NCBI GenBank assembly: GCA_024280855.1
Contig: JAJRPG010000071.1
Coordinates: 1 to 64,000 of the forward strand
DNA length: 64,000 bases
Direction of reading: 5' to 3'
Source of the DNA: Planctomycetota bacterium
Lineage (GTDB): Bacteria; Planctomycetota; Phycisphaerae; UBA1845
The position numbers and the translations under genes were made by a program. Within the stretch, counting starts at the first letter, position 1; each line of letters starts with the position of its first letter. A model generated the notes under the pieces. It made no database searches. It was given only the letters and a program-made list of their open reading frames with translations, and was not told the DNA's origin. Below are positions 53,441 to 62,743 of this stretch, in pieces.

Positions 53441-53737
53441 AGATGGTTATCATTAGTCAGCGAAATCCATTCCTATCAGAGCCGGTAGCGCAAGCGCCCG
53501 GTGTATTGGTATTGATTGGCACGGATGGAGTCAAAGACTATTAATCCATATAGTGTCTGTGCATATAGAAAAAACTGGAACGATTTTCTTTATCGGACGA
53601 CCAGCCAGAAAATATGGCCCTCAGATGCAATATCATGATAACAGAGTCTATATTTTCGTGGCGATTTTCGCCAAGTTGTACTAAAATAGCGACATTAAGA
53701 TTAAACATCTCAAACGATCTGAAAAAGGGGAGCGGCT
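53441..53737. other. Intergenic, one family B repeat
   Basis: About 300 bases hold no gene. The repeat at 53477 is the only recognised feature. Confidence 0.5.
53477..53504. repeat. Palindromic repeat, family B
   Basis: It has the same core as 50395-50424 and follows the second paralog at a similar distance from its stop, so gene and repeat may have duplicated together. Confidence 0.8.
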
Positions 53738-55012
53738 ATGTTGCAATTTACAAAAGCCATTAGGGTAACACTGATAGCCTTAGTTGTATTCGTCTCATAC
53801 GGAGTAGCGAAAGCCCAAACCGGCGCATGCTGCTTTATCGTCGGTGCATGTAGTAATCTGATAGACCAAGTCGATTGCTTAGCGATGAATGGCACGCCAC
53901 AAGGACCAGCATCAATTTGCGTGGATGGATGCTCTTATCTGCCCGCAAGCGGGGACGTTGATGGTAACGGTGATGTTGATTTATTAGATTACTTAGATTG
54001 GCCACGATGCGCCCAAGGACCAGCGCAGTCACCGCTCTTTAATGATTGTACTAACATCGATCTAAACGGAAATGGTTTTGTCGATCAATTGGATTTTCAA
54101 CAATTCCAAATTAAATTCACGGGAACCACGATAATCGTCGACCCGCCTGATGCCATTTGTGGCAATGATATAGTAGAAATTGGCGAACAATGTGACCCAC
54201 CAAACGGTACAACCTGTGACGTCAACTGTCAGATAACTACGGGCGGGGTTTTAAAAAATGATTCCTGTTTGACACCGATTTACATTGGCGAGGGCGACCG
54301 ATCATTTACAACGACTGGTGCAACTACTGACGGGCCAGACGAAACAGACTCGCCATCAGCGTGCATTTTGGGTTCATATACGCACGTTGAATCCGACATC
54401 TGGTACCTGTATACATCAACGTGCCCCAATCTAGCAATCGTGAGTTTATGCGGGAGTCTGTATGACACGAAGATGATGATTTACGAAGGCAGCGCATGCC
54501 CTGTTATGGCTGACTTGCCGTGGGCGTGTAGTGACGACGATTGTGGTGCGGGAGCTAATTCCCGTGCGATTTTCACGGCTACAATAGGGCAGCAATATGT
54601 TATTCGGATTGGCGGCTTCCAAGGTGAACAGGGCGACGGCACTCTGACCATCTATTGCGGCAACGATCCTAGCCGCGGCTTAGCTGCTTGTGGTGCGGGC
54701 GCAGGCGAATGTCTCGTCGCCAATAACTCACCCGGCTGCAATGATGTGAACACCTGCAATCAAGTATGCGAGATTGATCCTTTCTGCTGTGATACCATGT
54801 GGGACCAGACATGTGCCGCCAAAGCCGATGGCATTGTAAATGGATTCCCTGCTTGTATTGGAAGTACGAATGCTTGTGATGTGGAAGCTGCGAGCGGAAC
54901 GGGCTGTAGTGATCAGACCTGTTGCCAAGCCGTGTGCAAGGAAGATGCTTTCTGCTGTACGACGCGATGGGACGCCGTTTGCGCAGATCGAGCAAATTCC
55001 ATCTGCCCATAA
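53738..55012 (+). CDS. Secreted dockerin and Cys-rich repeat protein
   Basis: This 424-residue protein has a signal peptide (MLQFTKAIRVTLIALVVFVS, cut near KAQ) and a GGGGAG site before the ATG. After a Cys-containing N-terminal motif (GACCFIVGACS), residues about 72-128 hold a dockerin-like EF-hand pair (GDVDGNGDVDLLDYLDW and DLNGNGFVDQLDFQQF). A Cys-rich motif (CGNDIVEIGEQCDPPNGTTC) follows, then a beta-sandwich domain of the pre-peptidase C-terminal kind (SDIWYLYTSTCPNLAIVSLC). Two Cys modules of about 50 residues close the protein (CNQVCEIDPFCCDTMWDQTC and CQAVCKEDAFCCTTRWDAVC). It is likely an extracellular binding protein. No cohesin is visible. Confidence 0.82.
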   Translation: MLQFTKAIRVTLIALVVFVSYGVAKAQTGACCFIVGACSNLIDQVDCLAMNGTPQGPASICVDGCSYLPASGDVDGNGDVDLLDYLDWPRCAQGPAQSPLFNDCTNIDLNGNGFVDQLDFQQFQIKFTGTTIIVDPPDAICGNDIVEIGEQCDPPNGTTCDVNCQITTGGVLKNDSCLTPIYIGEGDRSFTTTGATTDGPDETDSPSACILGSYTHVESDIWYLYTSTCPNLAIVSLCGSLYDTKMMIYEGSACPVMADLPWACSDDDCGAGANSRAIFTATIGQQYVIRIGGFQGEQGDGTLTIYCGNDPSRGLAACGAGAGECLVANNSPGCNDVNTCNQVCEIDPFCCDTMWDQTCAAKADGIVNGFPACIGSTNACDVEAASGTGCSDQTCCQAVCKEDAFCCTTRWDAVCADRANSICP

Positions 55013-55062
55013 CCATTTGCGCTTAATTTGGGTTGCCTGACGAAGTAATAGAAAGTTACCAC

Positions 55063-55090
55063 CGCCGGTAGCGCGTAAGCGCCCGGCGCT
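55063..55090. repeat. Palindromic repeat, family B
   Basis: GCCGGTAGCGCGTAAGCGCC followed by CGGC forms a hairpin between convergent genes, so it could act as a shared stop signal. Confidence 0.75.
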
Positions 55091-55091
55091 C

Positions 55092-55409
55092 CTATTCAAC
55101 CGAAGAAAACTCGGCAAACATCTCACCCGTTTCTTCGAGCTTATTCAAGGGAACATATTCACAAATCTGAGCATATTCTTCCCACATTTTAAGCACGACC
55201 GGATTTGTATGCGCCGATTCAATAGCCTCTTTAGATTTCCATTCAAATACTTCAACAACCGTCCCATCATTAGCCCTCATGAGAATAGACGCTTTATCCG
55301 TAACCAATCCTTCAGCCCGGAGCCTTGGTACATGGGTTTTCATGAGAAGGTCAAGCTCTTTTTCTTTGCCCGTTATGGGCTTATATCCAACAATAACAAC
55401 AGTACCCAT
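55092..55409 (-). CDS. Small dimeric alpha/beta-barrel (ABM-like) protein
   Basis: This 105-residue protein resembles the ABM/dimeric alpha-beta barrel superfamily: MGTVVIVGYKPITGKEKELD at the start, then VEVFEWKSKEAIESAHTNP. Relatives include small monooxygenases and stress proteins, and no substrate can be named. The ATG at 55409 was chosen because GGAGAA lies 6 bases upstream; more distal in-frame starts would add up to 37 residues with no family similarity. It converges on the dockerin protein gene and is divergent from the beta-helix gene. Confidence 0.72.
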   Translation of the reverse strand: MGTVVIVGYKPITGKEKELDLLMKTHVPRLRAEGLVTDKASILMRANDGTVVEVFEWKSKEAIESAHTNPVVLKMWEEYAQICEYVPLNKLEETGEMFAEFSSVE

Positions 55410-55665
55410 AGCTAGTTCTCCCATCTTTAAGCCGCTTAACCATCGAACGAATTCAATATCTACCGGCTTCGATAGTACTTGTTGCGTAAAAACTTTGAAA
55501 TAGGCGGTATCCTGAGCCATAATCCCATATTTTTTTCTTCCGATTCAGCCTTTAATCTGCTAAACTGGATCGACGGACCATGGGGTGATTTTACGGTATT
55601 TGTATCGATCACCCGATGGGCCAAAGCGGCTTGAAATTTACATGATGCCACGAGGGGGGGGCACG

Positions 55666-57135
55666 ATGCGTCAACACATGCTAAAAATTTCCAAGTCCGT
55701 ACTCATCCTGGCTGCCCTCGGCGGTATTGTCTGGGTCAGCGCAGGCGAATTGAACCCGCCACCAGGCGCAGTCGCGCCCACTATGAAAACGCTCACCGAG
55801 GTAGAGCCGCGCATTGCGCTTAACGCCACCAATACCCCTGGCGACGCAGCTTCAACCTTCAATATCGCGCAACCCGGTTCGTATTATTTAGCCAGCAACA
55901 TTTCGGGAGCGATCGGAAAAATCGGCATCAAAATTTTATCCGGCCACGTCACACTCGACTTGAACGGCTTTACATTAGACGGCGCAGGTGCGCCATCTGG
56001 CATCGTGTTAAATACCGTGTCAGATGTAGTCATCAAAAACGGCTTCATCTCAAATTGGTCAGCTTCAGCCATTGTCGGCGGGAACACAACAGGGCTGCTA
56101 ATCGAAAATGTCCACATTGATAATATCGCAGGAGTTTCAGTATTCGTAGGCCCAGAATCGATCATCCTGAATTGCTCAATCACAAACGCCTTCAGCGGCA
56201 TTCAAGTGGGAATCCGCTCACGGGTTCAACGATGCGCAGTGCGAAGAGGAGCCACCGGAACGGCGATTTCAGTTTCCAGTGGCTGCTTGGTTTCCGATTG
56301 CCAACTAAACGACATCAGCGGTATAGGTATTCAAGTGTTCGGTGTCGGCTCTGCCGTTAGTCGTAATGTCGTCAATGGCTGTGCCATCATGGGCATCAGT
56401 GTTAGCAGCGGCGCATCCTCCGGAAACCGCATCGAAAGCAACCATGTGATCGGTGGCGGCGTAGGCTTGGATATAGCCAGTGCTGGTAATTATGTCAGCG
56501 ATAACACTGTCAAAGGCAACATCGACAATTACAATTTCGTCGCAGGCAATAAGCTCAACCTGTTACTCTACGAAATCCCGGAATCAATTGATTGGCCAGC
56601 AAGCGTAGTCTTCGCCGGTTCGATGACCTCCGCCGCGAACACCAACGGACTAACCATCAACGCCGATGACGTCACCGTAGATTTAGCCGGGCACGCGTTA
56701 ATAGGAACCAACGGCACGATAGAAAGCCATGGCATTGCCATGTTCGGACGCTCGAATGTTGAAATACGAAACGGGACCATTCGCAATTTCGACGGTAATG
56801 GCATCAGTGAATCAATCCCTTCAGGAACCGCCCACCGAATCATAGGCATCCGCGCCATGTCCAACGGAGCCATCGGAATTTCGCTACAGGGAAGTGGTCA
56901 CACAGTACAATCATGCATGGCTCATGGGAACGGAACCATCGGCATCGGCGTTTTCGGTTCGGCTCATAGAGTGATCGGTAACTCAGCTATTTTGAACGGC
57001 GCAGAGGGGATTTTTGTGGGCGGGAACAGCCTGATAGATGGAAACACCGCCTACAGCAACGATCGTACAGCCGTCGGTTTTGCCAACATAAAATCCTGCA
57101 CCAACTGCACCTTCGGCCTAAATCACGCCCCCTGA
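55666..57135 (+). CDS. Secreted right-handed parallel beta-helix protein
   Basis: This 489-residue protein has a signal peptide (MRQHMLKISKSVLILAALGG then VWVSAGE). It continues with the planctomycete-type start PPGAVAPTMKTLTEVEPRIA and PGSYYLASNI. From about residue 80 to 480 it forms a pectate lyase-like right-handed beta-helix with regular turns such as VTLDLNGFTLDG, LLIENVHIDN and VEIRNGTIRNFDGNG. Two similar halves (about 65-290 and 300-480) suggest internal duplication. Such proteins bind or cleave polysaccharides; no catalytic residues were identified. The ATG at 55666 follows a long G-rich Shine-Dalgarno site. Confidence 0.85.
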   Translation: MRQHMLKISKSVLILAALGGIVWVSAGELNPPPGAVAPTMKTLTEVEPRIALNATNTPGDAASTFNIAQPGSYYLASNISGAIGKIGIKILSGHVTLDLNGFTLDGAGAPSGIVLNTVSDVVIKNGFISNWSASAIVGGNTTGLLIENVHIDNIAGVSVFVGPESIILNCSITNAFSGIQVGIRSRVQRCAVRRGATGTAISVSSGCLVSDCQLNDISGIGIQVFGVGSAVSRNVVNGCAIMGISVSSGASSGNRIESNHVIGGGVGLDIASAGNYVSDNTVKGNIDNYNFVAGNKLNLLLYEIPESIDWPASVVFAGSMTSAANTNGLTINADDVTVDLAGHALIGTNGTIESHGIAMFGRSNVEIRNGTIRNFDGNGISESIPSGTAHRIIGIRAMSNGAIGISLQGSGHTVQSCMAHGNGTIGIGVFGSAHRVIGNSAILNGAEGIFVGGNSLIDGNTAYSNDRTAVGFANIKSCTNCTFGLNHAP

Positions 57136-57275
57136 TCGAGCGATGAAAACAGTATCGCTACATTCATAGGTCGTAGCGGGCTACATGATAAGAAAATAAA
57201 TGCCGAGCGCTCTTTTACGCCTTTAGCCATACTATGAGTATACGCAGGTTGTGAATGAACTGGTGGAAAGTCAAC

Positions 57276-57348
<73 letters not shown>

Positions 57349-57467
57349 TCAAAATGTGTCGCCGCAGCGAGTCGCATATCTTCTCGCCACTCGGCGATCT
57401 AGTCAACTGTCCGTACCCTGCCTAATCAGCTATAGACTCAAAAAATCGACATGACAGCCCCGCGGCT

Positions 57468-58013
57468 TTAATAAAGCAGCTCACCAGATGAGGCATCACC
57501 GGACCGTGCGGACTCCCACCCACGCCGGACCAGGCCCAGCCCATAAATACAGCTCTCGAAGTCTTCGCTTAAATGCAAAAATAGCTCCGGTGGATAGGCA
57601 TCGCGCTTGCCCACCAGCGACGAAACGATGTGGTAGGATTGCTTGCCTTGAACGACATAATCCAGCAGCACATCCGACCTCTTCCGAGAAGCTTTACGAA
57701 GATGCTCAGGATACAGACCGGCCCAGAATAGCGTGTAATCGCCGATATGCTGATACACCGCCCGTTCACGCTCGGCCGGGCTATCAGGCTTCTCGTCACT
57801 CGCTGCGATCAGCACCGAAGCGATCTGCTCAAGCTCTCGGTCCTGCACGTTCCGTATGGCGTTGAGCGTATCGATATGCGTAAAGTTCACGAGAAGGTCA
57901 GCCAGGTAGTTCGTCAGCTCCGGGTCGCATAACCCAACCTCAGTACAAAATGCGTGTTCGATCGCAGCCGCGAAATGGCGACGTAATGGATGATTCGGAT
58001 TTATAGCTTGCAT
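57468..58013 (-). CDS. Protein of unknown function
   Basis: This 181-residue cytoplasmic, helical protein was not recognised. It starts MQAINPNHPLRRHFAAAIEH after a GAGGAG site, which supports the start. The central block ERERAVYQHIGDYTLFWAGL and PEHLRKASRKRSDVLLDYVV look conserved rather than random. There is no signal peptide, membrane helix or metal motif. It stands alone after the tRNA gene. Confidence 0.65.
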   Translation of the reverse strand: MQAINPNHPLRRHFAAAIEHAFCTEVGLCDPELTNYLADLLVNFTHIDTLNAIRNVQDRELEQIASVLIAASDEKPDSPAERERAVYQHIGDYTLFWAGLYPEHLRKASRKRSDVLLDYVVQGKQSYHIVSSLVGKRDAYPPELFLHLSEDFESCIYGLGLVRRGWESARSGDASSGELLY

Positions 58014-58328
58014 GTCCGCTACTCCTCTATGGCTAATACAACCGCATGCCCATAGCCACCTCTTACATCATAGGTCTGCTAGCGATGCGCTTCTCCTTAT
58101 ATTAAGGTTAGGATTCATAAATCCCCTATGCAAAAAAGCCGGACTGTAAATTTGCAAGTCGTCCGATATTGTATAGTCTTGTAGGACATGTCTATACAAA
58201 AGATTTGAAATTAAATAAGGGATCGCTTTTGTTATTAGACGGAGATGAGGCTGTGCAATCGCCTTAGCCTGAAACACGCTGGGCCACGAACGCGCTCTGG
58301 CATGCGTTGCGCTAAAATGGCAATCGTT
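58014..58328. other. Intergenic with one inverted repeat
   Basis: No gene is supported. TTGTATAG (58169-58176) and CTATACAA (58192-58199) form a perfect 8-bp inverted repeat about 160 bases upstream of the gene ending at 57468. It could be an operator. Confidence 0.45.
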
Positions 58329-59450
58329 CTAGTCCGCTTTTTTCTTTGCAGCCTTCTTTGTCGTTTTAGTTGATTTTTTCTCTTGGTCTTCAAACGTCGG
58401 CGCTTCGGGCTGTCTTTCCCGATACTGGGCTAATTGTGTTCGGTTGAGTAGTGCTTTGAGGCGTTCTTCCATCTTGCCAAACAGCTCGTAAATAGGTTGC
58501 AGCAACGCCTTGCGCTGTGTACGAATCTTAGCCATCGCCTTCCGGTCGAAAGGTCGCTGGGCCTGCTTTTCCTGCTTTTCGAGTAAGGATAGTTGGGAGC
58601 TGGCTTTCTTGTAAAAGAGCGCCGCTTTGCCTTTGTACTCTTTAAGGATGGATCGTGCGGAGTCAATCTGTCCTTGGCCCAGATGGTAATCTTTGATGAA
58701 TTCCTCTACGAACTTTTCAAAAACATCCGGATGAAATCCCTTTTCAGTGCTGGGGCCAGCCTTTGGTAGTGGAGTTGCTGGCGTGCGTTCGACGACACGT
58801 TCGGCTGGTTGTAACTCTGCGGGAGAACTGCCAGGCTCCCAATCCTCAGACGGGAGCATTGGTTGGGGAGGGCTATTCGCCATATCCTGAGCCGGAAACA
58901 GGCCACCACCATTGGGGTTGCCATCTACCCACGATTGCATATTTCGATTGATTTTCTGAAATTGCTTTTCCATCTCAGCCATGTCCCAATCGTGCATGGT
59001 CTTTTGGTCGTCAGAGAGGATGGTTCGCCATTCATCATTGCCACGAAAAATAGCTTTTTTCGCTTCGATGATAATAGGCAGGACAGATTTTCCGATCTGC
59101 CGTGCTTTATTAACGCCCGGCGGATTAGCCCCAAGCTGACAAGACAAAAGATCACGAATGGCTGGCCAAACTGTTTCTTCATGTTCGGATAGGAATCGGT
59201 ATACCTCGCGTTCCATCAGCTCGTCGGTGAGCATGATCTGTCTTTCGTTGAGGTTGTATCGAGTTGCGATGTTTTTTACGGCTGCTCTGCGAATGGTTTC
59301 GACAGTCGCCGCGCTGGCTGTTTTTGAAGACTGCAAGTCGTTTTTAAGGCTTTTTTGCGGGTCAGAGGCAACGGTCGAGCCAGCAAAGACTAATGACTGT
59401 GTGACAGCAAACAACGATACGGCTAATCGCGACGTTCTCATCATATTCAT
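58329..59450 (-). CDS. Exported helical protein with lysine-rich tail, unknown function
   Basis: This protein of about 373 residues was not recognised. It has a signal peptide (MMRTSRLAVSLFAVTQSLVF, cut near TVAS) and two helical regions (about 45-190 and 245-350) separated by a Pro-rich linker. Both look similar to repeated Spy- or LTXXQ-like helical hairpins (NLNERQIMLTDELMEREVYR and HLGQGQIDSARSILKEYKGK), so an internal duplication is possible. The tail is Lys/Thr-rich (KSTKTTKKAAKKKAD). Three closely spaced ATGs (59450, 59444, 59441) compete as start. Confidence 0.66.
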   Translation of the reverse strand: MNMMRTSRLAVSLFAVTQSLVFAGSTVASDPQKSLKNDLQSSKTASAATVETIRRAAVKNIATRYNLNERQIMLTDELMEREVYRFLSEHEETVWPAIRDLLSCQLGANPPGVNKARQIGKSVLPIIIEAKKAIFRGNDEWRTILSDDQKTMHDWDMAEMEKQFQKINRNMQSWVDGNPNGGGLFPAQDMANSPPQPMLPSEDWEPGSSPAELQPAERVVERTPATPLPKAGPSTEKGFHPDVFEKFVEEFIKDYHLGQGQIDSARSILKEYKGKAALFYKKASSQLSLLEKQEKQAQRPFDRKAMAKIRTQRKALLQPIYELFGKMEERLKALLNRTQLAQYRERQPEAPTFEDQEKKSTKTTKKAAKKKAD

Positions 59451-59664
59451 TTCCAAAGATTTCCAATACCCTCGGCTACGGCACGGTTAGCCACTTGAGG
59501 GTCGTCTATATGTTATACGCATCATATAGCCAATGCGGTTGCAGCGCCCATAGGCAATTAGCCAACGCTGCTGAAGGATATTGGACGCAAAAGTGAGAGT
59601 CCAGACAAGGGGCACCACTTAACTTCACAGGTTATAGGCTCAATCAGTATCAGGCAGGGCTGAG

Positions 59665-61047
59665 TTATTCAAGATGGATTTGCAGCTTGATTTTTCGAGG
59701 CGCTTTGAAGCCGAAAATCGAGATGCAGCGATAGCCCCAGGAGCGTAGGCGGAATTTCCAGAGTCCTTGAAGGAAAGTTTCAATCGCCTCGTTTTCCGGA
59801 TCGCTCTTTTTGGCACGGGTGAGCATTTTTTTCGCCTCTGCCCATTGGCCTAGTTCCATCATGGCAATAGCTGCATGGTACATAGCCGTGGTGTAATCAG
59901 GCTTCGCCCGCAGCGCCTCAAGGCAATGAGCCAAGCCGGAATCAAACCGGCCTGCCCGCAATTGGCATACGGCTAAGTTATGGTGAGATTGGGCGTGCTT
60001 GGCGTCGTGGGCGAGTACGGAGCGGTAGCAATCAGCCGCCGACTCGAACTGTCGCAGGCCCATAAGGCAATTGCCCAGCAGCATCATGACCCTGGCGGAT
60101 GGTTTATTACATTTACTAGCCCGCTGTAATGCAGGGAGGGCGTCAGCAAAATTGCCCAGCCTCATTAACGCTTCGCCGGTTTTTTCGTCTAACAAAGCTG
60201 GCGACAAGCGAGGGTCGTCGTCGTCGTCTAACTGGACCTCACGAAAACACTCTAATGCCTGTTTAGGGTAATTACGCCTTAGCCAGAGATTTCCCAACGC
60301 AAAACGAGCGCGAGGGTGCATGGGGGAGAGTTCTAGGATTTGTCCAAGCTTAGCGGCGGCGGCTCCGAACTGACCTGATTCGATGGACAAGTCGGCAAGC
60401 TCAAAAAGCAAATCGGTATTTCCGGGGTCATCACGCAACTCCGCTAAGAAGTATTCTCTAGCAAGATCAAGTCGGCCTTGAGCGCGATAAGCTTGGGCGA
60501 TGCGTCGGTTTACGCCAATGTATGTGGGTTCTAAATCGAGTACGCGCTTCCAGCAAAAAATCGCCCGCTTAGCCTGGCCTCGGGCGGCTAAGGACGCGCC
60601 CATGCTGAAGAAACAATGAGGGCAATCCTCGTCAAGCTGCTGGGCGAGATAAAACATTTCCTCAGCCCGGTCGTGACGACCCAACTCGGTGTAAGCACTA
60701 ATGCGATGGCAATAAGCGGGTTCTAAATCAGGATGAACAACGGCTAATTCTTCAAAAAGTTCGACGGCTTGGGCATAACGATCGAGACGTAGAAAGGCGA
60801 CACCCAATGCGAGGCTCACGTCTGCATCGTCACCATCCAAGGCGAGTGATTGCTCGTAAGCTTCGGCTGCATCCAGGGTTCGGTCTAATTCTTCAAGTAG
60901 GTATCCGTGCTGGGCATGCCAGGTGGCGTTGTGTGGATTGATGGCGATGGCAGCTTCGATCTCGGCTAAGGCTTCGGCCCATCGCTGAGACTCGACGAAC
61001 TGCAATGCTCGTTCTGCGCGTTGTTCGGCTTCGAACCACTCATTCAT
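59665..61047 (-). CDS. TPR-repeat protein
   Basis: This 460-residue protein has no signal peptide and is built almost wholly of 34-residue tetratricopeptide repeats from about residue 10 to 430 (for example HNATWHAQHGYLLEELDRTL and AKHAQSHHNLAVCQLRAGRF). It likely acts as a cytoplasmic scaffold. One variant repeat has a CPHCF motif. The C-terminal 30 residues are basic and different in character. The partner is unknown. Confidence 0.85.
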   Translation of the reverse strand: MNEWFEAEQRAERALQFVESQRWAEALAEIEAAIAINPHNATWHAQHGYLLEELDRTLDAAEAYEQSLALDGDDADVSLALGVAFLRLDRYAQAVELFEELAVVHPDLEPAYCHRISAYTELGRHDRAEEMFYLAQQLDEDCPHCFFSMGASLAARGQAKRAIFCWKRVLDLEPTYIGVNRRIAQAYRAQGRLDLAREYFLAELRDDPGNTDLLFELADLSIESGQFGAAAAKLGQILELSPMHPRARFALGNLWLRRNYPKQALECFREVQLDDDDDPRLSPALLDEKTGEALMRLGNFADALPALQRASKCNKPSARVMMLLGNCLMGLRQFESAADCYRSVLAHDAKHAQSHHNLAVCQLRAGRFDSGLAHCLEALRAKPDYTTAMYHAAIAMMELGQWAEAKKMLTRAKKSDPENEAIETFLQGLWKFRLRSWGYRCISIFGFKAPRKIKLQIHLE

Positions 61048-61347
61048 GAGTCACTCGCACTTTCTGGGACTTTACCCGGAGTACCAGTAAACACCATATT
61101 CTATCCCGTTTATCGGACAAGAGCAAGCTTGGGTGGTGTAAAATCGCCCTGCATTTAGGCTGCTATTTAGCAAATTCCCTACCATTTTCGGCCCATCGCA
61201 AAAGACGCCCGTCCATCAACCATATTCTCGGACCCGGTAAGTTGCCTCTCAATGGGGAGGGGCAGTTTATTCGTTATTTAATGATAGTCATCCACTCAAA
61301 ATCTGACCCGCTTGACCAGCCGCATGTCCGGCGTAACATCGCTCACT
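61048..61347. other. Divergent intergenic region
   Basis: Between the divergent TPR and lipoprotein genes no RNA, repeat or promoter was confidently recognised. Confidence 0.4.
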
Positions 61348-61932
61348 ATGTGGCACAATCGGTGGACATGCTCAGTTATAACTTTAGCTTGCTTATGTGG
61401 GCTTGGCTCGGGCTGCGCAACGAACCGCGATCGCGTGCTTAACTCTTCCCATCATTGGCCTGTTGCTGAGTCGTTGGACACGCAGGACAGGTTATGGGCT
61501 GCGGCTAAGGAGACGATTCGCAGGCTAGGCTATCGACTCGATCGCGTGGACCGTCGTGCGGGTGTTATCAGCACATTGCCTGAGATGTCGCAGCAATTGT
61601 TTGAGTTCTGGCGTCATGATGTTGACACGCCCCAAGACCTGTGGGAATCGGCATTTAATCCGATTCGTCGTCGTGTAGATATTGCGATGCGTACAAGCCT
61701 GGATGAGCCTGGGCAAATGACGCTCGAAGTTATCGTCACAAAGCAGCGGATTTCGTCTCTCGACCGTCAGTTCAACAGCACCATCGCAGCGTATCAATTC
61801 TTTGGCAGTGGACTCCCGGCTACGACTGGTCAGCAGCAATCCACGCAGGTTGTTGATAAATGGATCGACATGGGGCGTGACCCAGCTATGGAAGATTACC
61901 TGCTGCGACAAATTCTGCAGCGCGCAGATTAG
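61348..61932 (+). CDS. Lipoprotein of unknown function
   Basis: This 194-residue protein begins MWHNRWTCSVITLACLCGLG with lipobox LGSGC, so lipidation at Cys is expected. The mature part starts with a region resembling small outer-membrane lipoproteins (LWAAAKETIRRLGYRLDRVD then RRAGVISTLPE), followed by a beta-rich stretch. No named family was assigned. The start is uncertain, as upstream TTG and ATG codons are in frame. The next gene begins 67 bases after its stop in the same direction. Confidence 0.68.
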   Translation: MWHNRWTCSVITLACLCGLGSGCATNRDRVLNSSHHWPVAESLDTQDRLWAAAKETIRRLGYRLDRVDRRAGVISTLPEMSQQLFEFWRHDVDTPQDLWESAFNPIRRRVDIAMRTSLDEPGQMTLEVIVTKQRISSLDRQFNSTIAAYQFFGSGLPATTGQQQSTQVVDKWIDMGRDPAMEDYLLRQILQRAD

Positions 61933-61999
61933 CCTCGTTCTCGATCATGTATGTTCGCGGCTTAGCCCGCTGCTATTTCGTACCTATGGAGTGGTTCAT

Positions 62000-62743
62000 A
62001 TGGCTACGTCTTCGTTATCCAGTAAGCTTGGCTTTTCATCTTGCGAGACAGCCGGTATGCACCATCTGTCTTGGCGGAGCGCGATTCTTGTCGGGCTGTT
62101 TCTAGCTGCCCCCGCTTTCTCTCAGACGATTATCGAGTCACGTCAGACGTATGAACTCGTAGCTGACGCCGCGATAGAAACGCTTCCGGCACCATTGCGT
62201 GGTTGGTTTATTGACCGAAACGCACTGATGGCTACGGTATTTGCGCATCGACGAGACCGAGTCAACATTCAGGTTGATAACAAGTCTGGGCAACAGCATT
62301 TCACTTGGCTGCAAATGCCTGCGCCTGACAAGCGAAATAATCGTAAAATTGATTTTCGATCACTATTGACCGTTGCACGTATCGAAGGCCAATCGTTCAC
62401 ACTGGTCGAGATGATACAGAAGCAACATGCGACACTGATCGAAGCATTTCGTGGAGGTGATGCCACGTTGATTACGACTACGGCTGGTCAACTAACGCAT
62501 TATGTGATCGATGCGTCGCTGCCTAGCCATGTTGCGGTGGTCGAACACGATTGGCGAGGTCGATCAGCCACGAAGACTGATAAACGGATAGAGAGATTGG
62601 CCTTCCATGAATCCATTGTGTTTGATACACGGCATGAGCGATTTGTATTTGAAGTTCGCATTTGGCCTAAGCGATTGCAAGATTCGCGATATACCAAGGA
62701 CGGTCTTTGTAACGATGTGTCAAGCATCATTCGTTGGAAATGA
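62000..62743 (+). CDS. Exported S1/P1 nuclease- or phospholipase C-like protein, N-terminal part of a frameshifted gene
   Basis: This 247-residue frame starts at an ATG with GGAG upstream and has a signal-like hydrophobic stretch (LSWRSAILVGLFLAAPAFSQ). Blocks such as ETLPAPLRGWFIDRNALMAT, HFTWLQMPAP and AGQLTHYVIDASLPSHV recall the zinc-dependent phospholipase C/S1-P1 nuclease fold, where Asp and His in the last block bind metal. Similarity stops near residue 225 and appears to continue in another frame (62715-63134), pointing to a frameshift at about 62680-62715. Confidence 0.55.
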   Translation: MATSSLSSKLGFSSCETAGMHHLSWRSAILVGLFLAAPAFSQTIIESRQTYELVADAAIETLPAPLRGWFIDRNALMATVFAHRRDRVNIQVDNKSGQQHFTWLQMPAPDKRNNRKIDFRSLLTVARIEGQSFTLVEMIQKQHATLIEAFRGGDATLITTTAGQLTHYVIDASLPSHVAVVEHDWRGRSATKTDKRIERLAFHESIVFDTRHERFVFEVRIWPKRLQDSRYTKDGLCNDVSSIIRWK

